Shown here: one piece after another, positions 1-6,810 of the stretch
How the letters are laid out: each line of letters begins with the position of its first letter
Position numbering within the stretch: position 1 is the first letter of the stretch
From: an uncultured Chloroflexota bacterium
GTDB taxonomy: Bacteria; Chloroflexota; Chloroflexia; Thermomicrobiales; UBA6265
Length of the DNA stretch: 7,284 bases
NCBI GenBank assembly: GCA_937901745.1
Contig: CALGSZ010000025.1
Coordinates: 1-7,284, forward strand
Direction of reading: 5' to 3'
Position numbers and translations under genes: made by a program
Notes under the pieces: generated by a model
Database searches by the model: none
What the model was told of the DNA's origin: nothing
The model's input: the letters and a program-made list of their open reading frames with translations, nothing else

Positions 1-1
1 G

Positions 2-1018
2 GCGAGCGATGGTGGGCCGGAGCTGGATCTGCTTCATGCCCGGTTCCTGCACAAGGACCGGGAGGTACGGGAGCAGCGGGCGCTTGCCCGGTTCGGGAAG
101 GACGCAAGCCAACGACCGCGGCGCGCGGTGCTGGTGGCGACGCAGGTGATCGAGCAGAGCCTCGATCTCGATTTCGACGTGATGGTGACTGAGTTGGCGC
201 CGGCTGATTTGATCTTGCAGCGGATTGGGCGGCTGCACCGGCACGATCGAGAGCGTCCGCCTGGCATGGGGCAGGCCGAGGTGTGGATCCTGCCGCCGCC
301 CGAGGAGGACGGAGCGCCCACCTTCGACGCCGCGACGACCTACGTCTACGACGAGCATGTCCTGCTGCGCTCCTGGCTGGAGCTGCGCGAGCGAACCATG
401 CTCCGCGTTCCGGACGACATCGAGGCGCTCGTGGAAGCGGTGTACGACGACAGCCGCCCGTGCCCAGACACGGCGAGTGAGCGGTTCCGGAAAGCCTGGG
501 GTGAGAGTTGGCATCGGCTTGAGTTGAAGCGACAGGAGGAGATTGGGGAGGCGCAAAAGCGTTGGATGAAGGCGCCTTCATATCGAGGCGCGATCTGGCG
601 CCTGACTTCTGAATCCTACGAGGAAGATGCGCCGGATCTGCACCGCGAGCTTCAAGCACTCACCCGCCTAGCCGACCCCTCGGTCGATATGATCTGCCTC
701 TTTGGCGATGAGAACCAAGCGCGCACGGAGCCGGACGCCAGCGAGGCGTTCACGCTGCGCACCACCGTGGACACCGCGTTGGCCAGGAGTCTCCTTCGAA
801 ACTCCGTTCGCCTCTCCGGGAGACGGATCGTTCAGGAACTCATGGCAAGAGAGGCTCCGGCCTCTTGGAAGAAATCGTCTCTGCTCCGTCACTGCCGGCC
901 TTTGCTTTTCGATGAGAGTCGTTCGGCCCGGATCGGCTCGTATCGCATCTATCTCGATCCAGAGGTGGGAATCGAAATGGTTACCGAAAGCGAAGGGGGA
1001 TGGGATGCCAAGCTTTGA
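2..1018 (+). CDS. cas3: Cas3 helicase-nuclease, C-terminal part (5' end outside window)
   Basis: Effector nuclease-helicase of type I CRISPR interference. It is recruited by target-bound Cascade, unwinds the displaced strand 3'-5' using ATP and cuts it with an HD domain. The frame is open from the left edge and ends at TGA 1016-1018, giving 338 visible residues against roughly 850-950 for full Cas3. The HD domain, Walker A and DEAD-type box are therefore off-window. Counting from base 2, LLHARF (residues 10-15) is typical of the second RecA lobe. ATQVIEQSLDLDFD (46-59) is helicase motif V and QRIGRLHRH (73-81) is motif VI, with the arginine-finger region intact. Residues from about 82 to 338 form the linker and C-terminal accessory domain, ending in YRIYLDPEVGIEM and a short tail. 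The GTG at 128 lies inside motif V and cannot be the true start. The end overlaps cse1 by 14 bases, so the two are probably translated from one message. Family identification is near certain; overall integrity cannot be judged. Confidence 0.96.
   Translation, partial: ASDGGPELDLLHARFLHKDREVREQRALARFGKDASQRPRRAVLVATQVIEQSLDLDFDVMVTELAPADLILQRIGRLHRHDRERPPGMGQAEVWILPPPEEDGAPTFDAATTYVYDEHVLLRSWLELRERTMLRVPDDIEALVEAVYDDSRPCPDTASERFRKAWGESWHRLELKRQEEIGEAQKRWMKAPSYRGAIWRLTSESYEEDAPDLHRELQALTRLADPSVDMICLFGDENQARTEPDASEAFTLRTTVDTALARSLLRNSVRLSGRRIVQELMAREAPASWKKSSLLRHCRPLLFDESRSARIGSYRIYLDPEVGIEMVTESEGGWDAKL
566..581. repeat. Perfect 16-bp palindrome inside cas3
   Basis: The bases ATGAAGGCGCCTTCAT equal their own reverse complement, with no mismatch and no loop. 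They lie in the Cas3 C-terminal domain coding region and encode the residues MKAPS within WMKAPSYRG. A perfect 16-bp palindrome is expected about once per 65,000 positions in random sequence, so one in this window is mildly unusual but quite compatible with chance. It may simply reflect codon choice. Confidence 0.5.
993..1000 (+). promoter_or_regulatory. Ribosome binding site of cse1
   Basis: The purine run AAGGGGGA lies 4 bases before the ATG at 1005, inside the last codons of cas3. It supports 1005 as the cse1 start, rather than the longer open frame that extends back to an ATG at 702 inside cas3. Confidence 0.7.
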
Positions 1019-2669
1019 CCTGATTGACGAGCCCTGGATCCCCTACCTGCTCCCGGATGGAAGCAAGCGTCTTGGGGGCATCCGCGAGGTGCTCATCGGG
1101 GCGCAGGACATCCGGGAGATCTCAGATGTCTCCCCGCTCGTCACCGCGGCGCTCCACCGCATGCTCCTTGCGATGCTCCACCGCGTCTTCGGTCCGGAGG
1201 ACGAGGGGGCATGGGCGGATCTCTGGAACGCCGGCGCGTTCGATGCCGATGAGCTCGATCGCTATCTCGAACGTTGGCGACACCGTTTCGATCTGTTCCA
1301 TGAGACCCATCCCTTCTACCAGAATGCGGAGCTCGACCCTGACTATGCCTCCTCGGTGACGAAGCTGCCGCTGTCAGCTGGCAAGCGGGAGCCGCTCTTC
1401 GAGCACTTCGTGGACGACGATTCCTTCAGCCTCTCGGTGCCGGAGGCAGCCTGTCAGCTGGTAGCGCTCCATGCCTTCGCGGTTGGAGGACTACTTTCCT
1501 ACGAGCGTCACCTCGATGATCCGCGTCTTTACAAGTCGGCGAAAGGCGGGCCGCTCGCGAAGGCGGCGGTCGCCATTGTCAAGGGTGAGAATCTCTTCCA
1601 AACCCTGATGCTCAATCTGTGCCGTTACAGCCCGGCGGACGAGGAGCCATTCCCAGTCGAGGGCGACGATGTGCCTGCCTGGGAGCGGGATGAGCCGACG
1701 CGCGCCGGGGAGCGCTCTCCCACTGGTTACCTCGATCTCCTGACCTGGCAGAGTCGGCGGGTGCGTCTGTTGCCGGAGCTTGCTTCGGAGGGGACGAGCT
1801 GGGTTGTGCGCCGGGTCGTCGTTATGAAGGGGTACCAGTTCCCGGACTCGTGGTCCCAGCGGCGCGAAACGATGGTGGCGTTCCAGAAGCGTCGGAATGC
1901 CAGGCCAGACGAGCAAGCGTACCTGCCGGTCAGTTTTCAACGCGATCGTGCCCTTTGGCGCGATAGTCTCGCGCTTCTGCGCTTGGCGCCGGATCCTGAG
2001 GAGCGACTGAAGACTGTTTCTTGGGTCGCTGACCTGGTAACGCAACGCTTGGTGAGTCGCTCTGCGATCTACAACATTGACCTCGCCGGGCTGAACACTG
2101 ACCAAGCGCTTGTCTACTTCTGGCGGTATGAGCGCCTGCCGCTGCCACTCGCGTACCTCGAAAACCAAGACTTGGTGGACCAACTTGGCCGGGCGCTCGA
2201 CTTAGCCGAACAGGTGGGAGGAGTCGTGCGAGGTGTGGTGGCTTCCCTCGCCAAGCTACTCCTATCCCCGACCGCCAATGAGGAGCGAGGGCGTCAGCCT
2301 GAGAGGTCAGACATTAACAACCTCACGAAACATCTGGGAACCGAGCGGCTGTATTGGGCTCAGCTCGAGACCCCGTTCAAACGATTCGTGGTTGATCTCG
2401 CCGCGGAGCATGAGACCGACGAGGAGGGCTCGTCGCGAGAGCGCGATCGTGTTTTGGCGTCTTGGGCTGATGAGCTGCGTCGCGCGGCGAGAAGCGCGTT
2501 CGAGGAGACCGCGCGCGGCGTTGGCTCCTCGGCGCGTCACATGAAGGCGGTCGCGGAAGCCGAGATGCAGCTCGTGCGGAGGCTGGCGCATGTCCTGAAA
2601 GGTGTTGTCGATGACGCGGCTAAGTCTGAGGAGGTAATGGATGGAGCAACAGCAGAAGTACCGTCCTGA
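1005..2669 (+). CDS. cse1: Cascade large subunit Cse1 (Cas8e/CasA)
   Basis: Large subunit of the type I-E Cascade complex. In the family it recognises the PAM in double-stranded target DNA, starts strand separation and provides the docking surface for Cas3. The product is 554 residues, somewhat longer than the about 500 of E. coli CasA. The start at 1005 is chosen because the protein then opens with the family signature MPSFDLIDEPWIP and has a purine-rich site just upstream; the frame is also open further back, into cas3, without family similarity. Further family-like blocks are HRMLLAMLHRVFG (51-63), FHETHPFYQ (98-106), LPLSAGKREPLFEH (121-134), NLFQTLMLNL (196-205), PAWERDEP (224-231) and LLTWQSRRVRLLP (245-257). 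The C-terminal part from about residue 385 is helical in composition, fitting the four-helix bundle, and carries a charged stretch at 465-482. The ORF overlaps cas3 by 14 bases and cse2 by 29, consistent with coupled translation. Confidence 0.96.
   Translation: MPSFDLIDEPWIPYLLPDGSKRLGGIREVLIGAQDIREISDVSPLVTAALHRMLLAMLHRVFGPEDEGAWADLWNAGAFDADELDRYLERWRHRFDLFHETHPFYQNAELDPDYASSVTKLPLSAGKREPLFEHFVDDDSFSLSVPEAACQLVALHAFAVGGLLSYERHLDDPRLYKSAKGGPLAKAAVAIVKGENLFQTLMLNLCRYSPADEEPFPVEGDDVPAWERDEPTRAGERSPTGYLDLLTWQSRRVRLLPELASEGTSWVVRRVVVMKGYQFPDSWSQRRETMVAFQKRRNARPDEQAYLPVSFQRDRALWRDSLALLRLAPDPEERLKTVSWVADLVTQRLVSRSAIYNIDLAGLNTDQALVYFWRYERLPLPLAYLENQDLVDQLGRALDLAEQVGGVVRGVVASLAKLLLSPTANEERGRQPERSDINNLTKHLGTERLYWAQLETPFKRFVVDLAAEHETDEEGSSRERDRVLASWADELRRAARSAFEETARGVGSSARHMKAVAEAEMQLVRRLAHVLKGVVDDAAKSEEVMDGATAEVPS
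2628..2634 (+). promoter_or_regulatory. Ribosome binding site of cse2
   Basis: GAGGAGG ends 6 bases before the ATG at 2641 and lies within the last codons of cse1. This is a near-ideal Shine-Dalgarno site. It selects 2641 over the nearby out-of-frame ATG at 2637, which belongs to the cse1 reading frame (EEVMDG). Confidence 0.8.
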
Positions 2670-3207
2670 ATCCACGCGTGCCTTTGCGGACTATCTGCGG
2701 AGGCTTGCGGAGGATGAAGAACGGGCGGCGCTCGCCGCGCTGCGTCGCGGGCTTGGGAAAGCGCCGGGCGAGGCGGCCGAGGCCTTCCCGTACGTCGTCC
2801 CCTGGATTCCGTCCAATGCAACGGCGCGGGAGGAAGAGGCGTATTTCTTGGTTGCATCCCTCTTTGCTCTGCATCCCCTGACGTGGCCAGCTGATGATGG
2901 ACCAGCCGCGTCGCGGAACCTCGGAGCTTCGTTGGCTCGTCTCGCTGCCCAGCGGGAGAGCAGCGAGGCGGTCGAAGGGCGCTTCGTGGCGCTGCTCAAC
3001 GCGCACCGGGAGGACCTACCCGAGCATCTGCGCCGGATTATCGCCCTGCTGAAGGCGGCGGAGATTCCGGTGGATTGGGCGGGGCTTCTCACGGATCTCC
3101 GGCGCTGGGATCTGCCACAGCGCCCGGTCCAACGAAGCTGGGCGAAGTCGTTCTGGGGCGCTCGTGGCGAGGCTGCCCCTGAGTCGGAAACGGACGTCAG
3201 CTCGTAG
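2641..3207 (+). CDS. cse2: Cascade small subunit Cse2 (CasB)
   Basis: Small subunit of type I-E Cascade. In characterised complexes two copies form the inner belly, contact crRNA and target DNA and stabilise the R-loop; it has no catalytic activity. The product is 188 residues, slightly longer than the about 160 of E. coli CasB. The protein is almost entirely helical in composition. Family-like segments are ALAALRRGLGKAPGEA (31-46) followed by AFPYVVPW, EEEAYFLVASLFALHP (64-79), NLGASLARLA (93-102), VEGRFVALLNAHREDLPEHL (111-130) and VDWAGLLTDLRRWD (144-157). Near the end, VQRSWAKSFWG (163-173) is the usual C-terminal basic-aromatic block. The start overlaps the end of cse1 by 29 bases behind a strong GAGGAGG site. 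It is followed by a 16-base gap to cas7. Position between cse1 and cas7 supports the call independently of sequence similarity. Confidence 0.95.
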   Translation: MEQQQKYRPESTRAFADYLRRLAEDEERAALAALRRGLGKAPGEAAEAFPYVVPWIPSNATAREEEAYFLVASLFALHPLTWPADDGPAASRNLGASLARLAAQRESSEAVEGRFVALLNAHREDLPEHLRRIIALLKAAEIPVDWAGLLTDLRRWDLPQRPVQRSWAKSFWGARGEAAPESETDVSS

Positions 3208-3213
3208 AGGAGG
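3208..3213 (+). promoter_or_regulatory. Ribosome binding site of cas7e
   Basis: AGGAGG-type purine block (AGAGGAGGAGA from 3206) sits directly after the cse2 TAG, about 8-10 bases before the ATG at 3224. It decides for 3224 rather than the longer open frame beginning at 3164, which would lie inside cse2 and add residues without family similarity. Confidence 0.8.
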
Positions 3214-3223
3214 AGACGAAGCG

Positions 3224-4414
3224 ATGTTTGTCGAAGTGCATCTGCTGCAGAACTTTGCGCCGTCGAACCTGAACCGGGACGACACCGGATCGCCGAAAGA
3301 TTGCGAGTTCGGGGGCTACCGCCGGGCGCGCATCTCGAGCCAGTGTCTCAAGCGCTCCATCCGTCGTGCATTCGCAACGGATGAATTGCTCTCGGCGGAG
3401 CACCGTGCCACGCGGACGAAGCTCCTCGTGTCTGAAGTCGTCCGCCGTTTGGAGGGTCAGGGGCGACCGGCGACCGAAGCCGCGCAGGTGGCGGAGACGC
3501 TCCTGAAGGGCATCAAACTGAAGCTCAACGACAAAGGTGAGACGCCGTATCTCGTTTTCCTCGGTAACCAGGAAATCGAGGCGATCGCGCGCGTCTGCGA
3601 CGAGCATTGGGATGCGTTACTCGCTGCCGCGAGCCCGGCCGCCGCTGAAGAAGGAGGTCGCGGCGGCGCTCGTCGCGCCAAGGCGCAGGCGAGAGAGACG
3701 GTGCCGCAGGCCGCGCGTGAGGCGCTGGAGCGCAGCTTGGATGGCGGGCGAGCCGCGGATCTCGCCCTCTTCGGGCGGATGATCGCGGATTGGCCGGATC
3801 GCAACGTTGATGCCGCCTGTCAGGTGGCCCATGCCATCTCCACGAACCGCGTCAGCATGGAGTTCGACTTCTTCACCGCCGTTGACGATCTGAAGGGGCG
3901 GGAGGAGGACACGGGCGCCGGGATGCTCGGCACTGTCGAGTTCAACTCCTCCTGCTTTTATCGCTACGCGAACATCGACCTCGAGCAACTCAAGGAAAAC
4001 CTGCAAGGGGACGAGGAGCTGGCCCGCGCGACTGTCCGCGCGTTCCTCCAAGCCTCGATTCAGGCGATCCCGACAGGCAAGCAGAACAGCATGGCCGCGC
4101 ACAATCCGCCGTCGCTCGTGATGGTGGTCGCGCGGGAGCGGGGCTTGTGGTCGCTCGCCAACGCCTTCCTGCAGCCGGTCGCGCCGCGATTCGAGACCGA
4201 CCTGATGACCGCATCGGTGCAGGCGCTCGATGCCTATTGGGGCAAGCTGACGCGGATGTATGGCGAGGAGGGGATCACGGGCGTTTGGCTTGCGCTGCTC
4301 GATGACGTTCCGCTGAAGTCGCTCAAGGATCGCGTCGTTCCGTCGGTCCCGGAACTCATCGCCAGCGTTGAAGGAGCGATCCAGTTCGACGGCACAGCCG
4401 CTCAGGCGGGGTGA
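3224..4414 (+). CDS. cas7: Cascade backbone subunit Cas7e (Cse4/CasC)
   Basis: Backbone subunit of type I-E Cascade. Six copies normally form the helical filament along the crRNA spacer, kinking every sixth nucleotide. The product is 396 residues against 363 in E. coli. Strong family blocks are visible: LNRDDTGSPKDCEFGG (16-31) with RRARISSQCLKRSIR (33-47), ALFGRMIAD (181-189) with VAHAISTNRV (201-210), FFTAVDDL (216-223), GAGMLGTVEFNSSCFYRYA (231-249) and IPTGKQNSMAAHNPPS (282-297). A low-complexity Ala/Gly/Arg/Glu segment at about 134-158, around SPAAAEEGGRGGARRAKAQ, separates the N-terminal RNA-binding half from the ALFGRM block and probably accounts for much of the extra length. The start is set by an AGGAGG site and by the family N-terminus FVEVHLLQNFAPSNLNRDD. 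The stop TGA at 4412-4414 is four bases from the cas5 ATG. Confidence 0.97.
   Translation: MFVEVHLLQNFAPSNLNRDDTGSPKDCEFGGYRRARISSQCLKRSIRRAFATDELLSAEHRATRTKLLVSEVVRRLEGQGRPATEAAQVAETLLKGIKLKLNDKGETPYLVFLGNQEIEAIARVCDEHWDALLAAASPAAAEEGGRGGARRAKAQARETVPQAAREALERSLDGGRAADLALFGRMIADWPDRNVDAACQVAHAISTNRVSMEFDFFTAVDDLKGREEDTGAGMLGTVEFNSSCFYRYANIDLEQLKENLQGDEELARATVRAFLQASIQAIPTGKQNSMAAHNPPSLVMVVARERGLWSLANAFLQPVAPRFETDLMTASVQALDAYWGKLTRMYGEEGITGVWLALLDDVPLKSLKDRVVPSVPELIASVEGAIQFDGTAAQAG
4408..4414 (+). promoter_or_regulatory. Ribosome binding site of cas5e, overlapping cas7 stop
   Basis: GGGGTGA, a good partner for the 3' end of 16S rRNA, contains the cas7 stop codon and ends 4 bases before the cas5 ATG at 4419. 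A second ATG at 4414-4416, overlapping the stop, is in a different frame from cas5. Termination of cas7 and initiation of cas5 thus share one site, suggesting re-initiation by the same ribosome. Confidence 0.55.
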
Positions 4415-4418
4415 TGCG

Positions 4419-5117
4419 ATGCACACCTTGTTGCTACGTCTGGCCGGGCCGATGCAGTCCTGGGGCACGCAGAGCCATTTCCGCCACCGCGATACCGGCT
4501 TGGAGCCCTCGAAGAGCGGCGTGATCGGGCTGCTCTGCGCGGCGCTCGGCCGGGCGCGCACCGAGCCGACCGATGACCTGGCAGCGCTGACGATGGGGGT
4601 GCGCGTCGATCGCGAGGGGACGCTGCAGAGGGATTACCACACCGCGCAGGACGTCGCCGGAGCCGACGGAAAAGTGGAGCCGACCGTGCTGTCGGAGCGC
4701 TTCTACCTGGCCGATGCGGACTTTCTCGTTGGCCTCGCCGGGGACGATCTGGATCTGCTGCGGCGACTCGACGCCGCGGTGCGCGCGCCGCGCTGGCCGC
4801 TTTTCCTTGGGCGCAAGGCGTTCGTCCCAGGGGAGCCGGTTGCGCTGCCGGGCAGCGGCGTTCGTGAGGGGATGGCCCTGGAGGAAGCCCTGCGAAGCGA
4901 ACCCTGGCGCCCACTGCCCTGGGGGCAGCGTCCTAGCCATCTCCGAGTCGTCCTTGAGTCTCGAGACGGGGCGGAAGTCCGGCAGGATCAGCCGGACGCA
5001 GGGCCGGCGTTCCTCCATCGCCGCTTTCTGCCGCGCGCGGTGTTGACGACGTTCTGGAAGCTGGAGCAGGAGGTGCCCATTCTCACGGAGGGGGACGACG
5101 ATGACCGAGACGTCTGA
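4419..5117 (+). CDS. cas5: Cascade subunit Cas5e (CasD)
   Basis: RAMP-fold subunit of type I-E Cascade that binds the 5' handle of the crRNA and caps the Cas7 filament next to Cse1. The product is 232 residues, close to the 224 of E. coli CasD. Family-specific blocks are LAGPMQSWGTQSHFRHRDTG (8-27) and EPSKSGVIGLLCAALG (29-44), RDYHTAQDV (71-79), LSERFYLADADFLVGL (91-106) and PRWPLFLGRKAFVPGEPV (124-141). In subtype I-E this protein lacks the crRNA-processing activity of Cas5d (I-C), and Cas6e is present here for that role. The ATG at 4419 is preferred over upstream in-frame codons inside cas7 because the protein then begins directly at the conserved first strand MHTLLLRLAGPMQSWG. The C-terminus EGDDDDRDV is strikingly acidic, but these codons are also the ribosome binding site and start of cas6e, so its composition may be forced by the 17-base overlap. 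Confidence 0.95.
   Translation: MHTLLLRLAGPMQSWGTQSHFRHRDTGLEPSKSGVIGLLCAALGRARTEPTDDLAALTMGVRVDREGTLQRDYHTAQDVAGADGKVEPTVLSERFYLADADFLVGLAGDDLDLLRRLDAAVRAPRWPLFLGRKAFVPGEPVALPGSGVREGMALEEALRSEPWRPLPWGQRPSHLRVVLESRDGAEVRQDQPDAGPAFLHRRFLPRAVLTTFWKLEQEVPILTEGDDDDRDV
5087..5094 (+). promoter_or_regulatory. Ribosome binding site of cas6e, inside cas5e
   Basis: GGAGGGGG lies 6-9 bases before the ATG at 5101 and within the last codons of cas5. It makes 5101 the most likely cas6e start and couples its translation to that of cas5. Confidence 0.7.
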
Positions 5118-5823
5118 GCTCTTTCTCTCCCGCGTCATCCTCAATCCGCGCAACCGGGAGGTCCAGCGCGACCTGGCGAATTGCCATTTGCTGCATCAGC
5201 GTGTGATGGCGGCTTTCCCCACGGCCACGACTCCGGCGGCGCGCGCGGAATTCGGAGTGCTGTATCGCCCGGACGTGGATCCACGGACTGGGGTGGTGAC
5301 GCTACTGGTGCAGTCCTGGGTGGCGCCGAACTGGTCGCATCTGCTAGCGGCGCGGGGCGATCGGTCCTATCTGCTGGAGACGCCGGGTCTGGAGAACCCG
5401 GCGACGAAAGCGATCGGGGAGGTGCTTTCCGGATTGAGGGAGGGTCAACGGCTGCGCTTTCGGCTGCGCGCGAATCCGACGAAGCGCCTTGCTGAGCGGC
5501 GGCAGACTCCGCGTGAGGATCGTTTGGTGGGCAAGCGCGTGGCGCTGCTGAAGGAGGAGCAGCAGCTGGAATGGCTCCAGCGACGGGGTGCTGCGTCCGG
5601 GTTCCGGGTGATGAGCGCCGACGCGCGGCCGGATCGGGTGTTTGGGCAAAACCAGACGGGCGCGCGCGCGGGTGACCAGGGAGCGCGTCTCACGTTTGGA
5701 GCGGTCGTTTTCGAGGGGCTGTTGGAGATTAGCGACGCGGAGAGCTTTCGGCGGGCGGTGCGGTGCGGGATTGGCTCGGGCAAGGCGTATGGCTTCGGGC
5801 TGCTCTCGCTGGCTCCCATCTGA
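5101..5823 (+). CDS. cas6e: crRNA endoribonuclease Cas6e (Cse3/CasE)
   Basis: Metal-independent endoribonuclease that cuts the repeat RNA at the 3' base of its hairpin and stays bound to the stem as the head of Cascade. The product is 240 residues, longer than E. coli CasE (199). The first ferredoxin-like fold begins LFLSRVILNP (7-16). CHLLHQRVMAAFP (28-40) carries His32, which aligns by motif with catalytic His20 of E. coli CasE (LHQGLWHLFP). FRLRANPTKRL (120-130) matches the E. coli block FRLRANPIK, and VALLKEEQQLEWLQRR (147-162) the block with the same LIKE..Q..WLQR pattern. The C-terminal glycine-rich loop GIGSGKAYGFGLLSLAPI (223-240) is the family hallmark. Extra length lies before the catalytic helix and around residues 175-198. 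The substrate hairpin is seen in the array downstream. At the position where the Thermus enzyme has a catalytic-site tyrosine, this protein has His29. Confidence 0.95.
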   Translation: MTETSELFLSRVILNPRNREVQRDLANCHLLHQRVMAAFPTATTPAARAEFGVLYRPDVDPRTGVVTLLVQSWVAPNWSHLLAARGDRSYLLETPGLENPATKAIGEVLSGLREGQRLRFRLRANPTKRLAERRQTPREDRLVGKRVALLKEEQQLEWLQRRGAASGFRVMSADARPDRVFGQNQTGARAGDQGARLTFGAVVFEGLLEISDAESFRRAVRCGIGSGKAYGFGLLSLAPI

Positions 5824-5862
5824 GCGATGCCGGGAGAAGGTGCGGAGTGGTGAGGATGCGTT

Positions 5863-6807
5863 ATGGACGACTTGCACATCTTGCCGAAGGTCCGTGATAG
5901 CTGGAGTTATCTCTACGTCGAGCATGCCCGGATCGAGCAGGAGGACAAGGCGATTGCGCTCTACGACGCTGGCGGCAAGACGCCCGTGCCATGCGCGGCG
6001 CTGACGCTGCTCATGCTCGGTCCGGGCACGAGCATCACGCACGCGGCGATTCGGGCGTTGGCCGACAACGGCTGCCTGGTGGCGTGGACCGGTGAGGAAG
6101 GGGTGCGGTTCTACGCCCAGGGGATGGGCGAGACGCGCTCGGCGCGCCATGTGCTGTGGCAGGCCTGGCAGTGGGCGGATCCGAAGCGCCGGCTCGAGGT
6201 GGTGATGCGGATGTATCGCATGCGATTCGCAGAGCCACCGCCGCCAGGGTTGACCCTCCGCCAGATTCGAGGACTGGAAGGGGTACGGGTGCGTGAGGCG
6301 TATGCCCGGGCGAGTCGAGAAACGGGCGTGCCTTGGACTGGGCGCTCCTATAAGCGCCAGCGCTGGGGCGAAACCGATGTGGTGAATCGCGCGCTGAGCA
6401 GCGCCAATGCTGCCCTTTACGGGGTGTGTCATGCGGCCATTGTCGCCGCTGGCTACTCCCCGGCGCTCGGGTTCATCCACACGGGAAAGATGTTGTCGTT
6501 CGTGTATGACATTGCGGATCTCTACAAGGTGGAACTGACGATTCCGGTGGCATTCCGGGCGGCAGCCGAGGGCGCGGAGGGCCTGGAGGGGCGCGTTCGG
6601 CGTCAATGTCGCGATGCGTTCACGGCTGGGCGCCTGTTGGAGCGGATCGTCGACGACATCGATCGCGCACTTGGTGTTCGAAGCATGACCGAAGCTGTCT
6701 CGGGAGGGGATCCGGATGTCGATCGAGCGTTGCCTGGCGGGTTGTGGGACCCAGAGGAAGGGGAGGTGAGTGGTGGGGTGAACTACGGATTGGAGCAGGA
6801 TGAGTGA
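5863..6807 (+). CDS. cas1: CRISPR integrase Cas1, type I-E
   Basis: Metal-dependent integrase that, as a Cas1-Cas2 complex, inserts protospacers at the leader-proximal repeat. The product is 314 residues (305 in E. coli). The N-terminus LPKVRDSWSYLYVEHARIEQ (7-26) is the usual I-E beta-domain opening. The expected catalytic set is complete: Glu139 in RGLEG, His206 in GFIHTGK, and Asp216 and Asp219 in VYDIADLYK, equivalent to E141, H208, D218 and D221 in E. coli with a constant offset of two. The C-terminal tail from about residue 275 is rich in Gly, Asp and Glu, and contains LWDPEEGEVSGGVNYG, a tail form I associate with high-GC I-E Cas1 proteins; it is probably flexible. The ATG at 5863 has GTGAGG (5850-5855) upstream. 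A 39-base gap, the largest in the locus, separates it from cas6e; I see no clear promoter in it. The cas2 start follows the stop after three bases. Confidence 0.97.
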   Translation: MDDLHILPKVRDSWSYLYVEHARIEQEDKAIALYDAGGKTPVPCAALTLLMLGPGTSITHAAIRALADNGCLVAWTGEEGVRFYAQGMGETRSARHVLWQAWQWADPKRRLEVVMRMYRMRFAEPPPPGLTLRQIRGLEGVRVREAYARASRETGVPWTGRSYKRQRWGETDVVNRALSSANAALYGVCHAAIVAAGYSPALGFIHTGKMLSFVYDIADLYKVELTIPVAFRAAAEGAEGLEGRVRRQCRDAFTAGRLLERIVDDIDRALGVRSMTEAVSGGDPDVDRALPGGLWDPEEGEVSGGVNYGLEQDE

Positions 6808-6810
6808 GCG

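Noticed and set aside
128..130. GTG as the start of a short cas3-like gene
   Set aside because: The same frame is open to the left edge and encodes LLHARF and other Cas3 residues before it; the GTG is a valine just before motif V.
702..1004. Upstream extension of the cse1 frame to an ATG inside cas3
   Set aside because: The extension would overlap cas3 by more than 300 bases, is Arg/Ser/Pro-rich out-of-frame sequence, and precedes the family N-terminus (FDLIDEPWIP), which has its own ribosome site at 1005.
2637..2639. ATG four bases before the chosen cse2 start
   Set aside because: It is in the cse1 reading frame and would only encode the last residues of Cse1; the Cse2 frame starts at 2641.
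6772..6783. Repeat-like sequence GGTGGGGTGAAC near the end of cas1, a possible stray CRISPR repeat or crRNA-like regulator
   Set aside because: Only the 9 bases GGGGTGAAC match the repeat end, the stem is missing, and the codons encode the GGVNYG stretch expected in this Cas1 tail.
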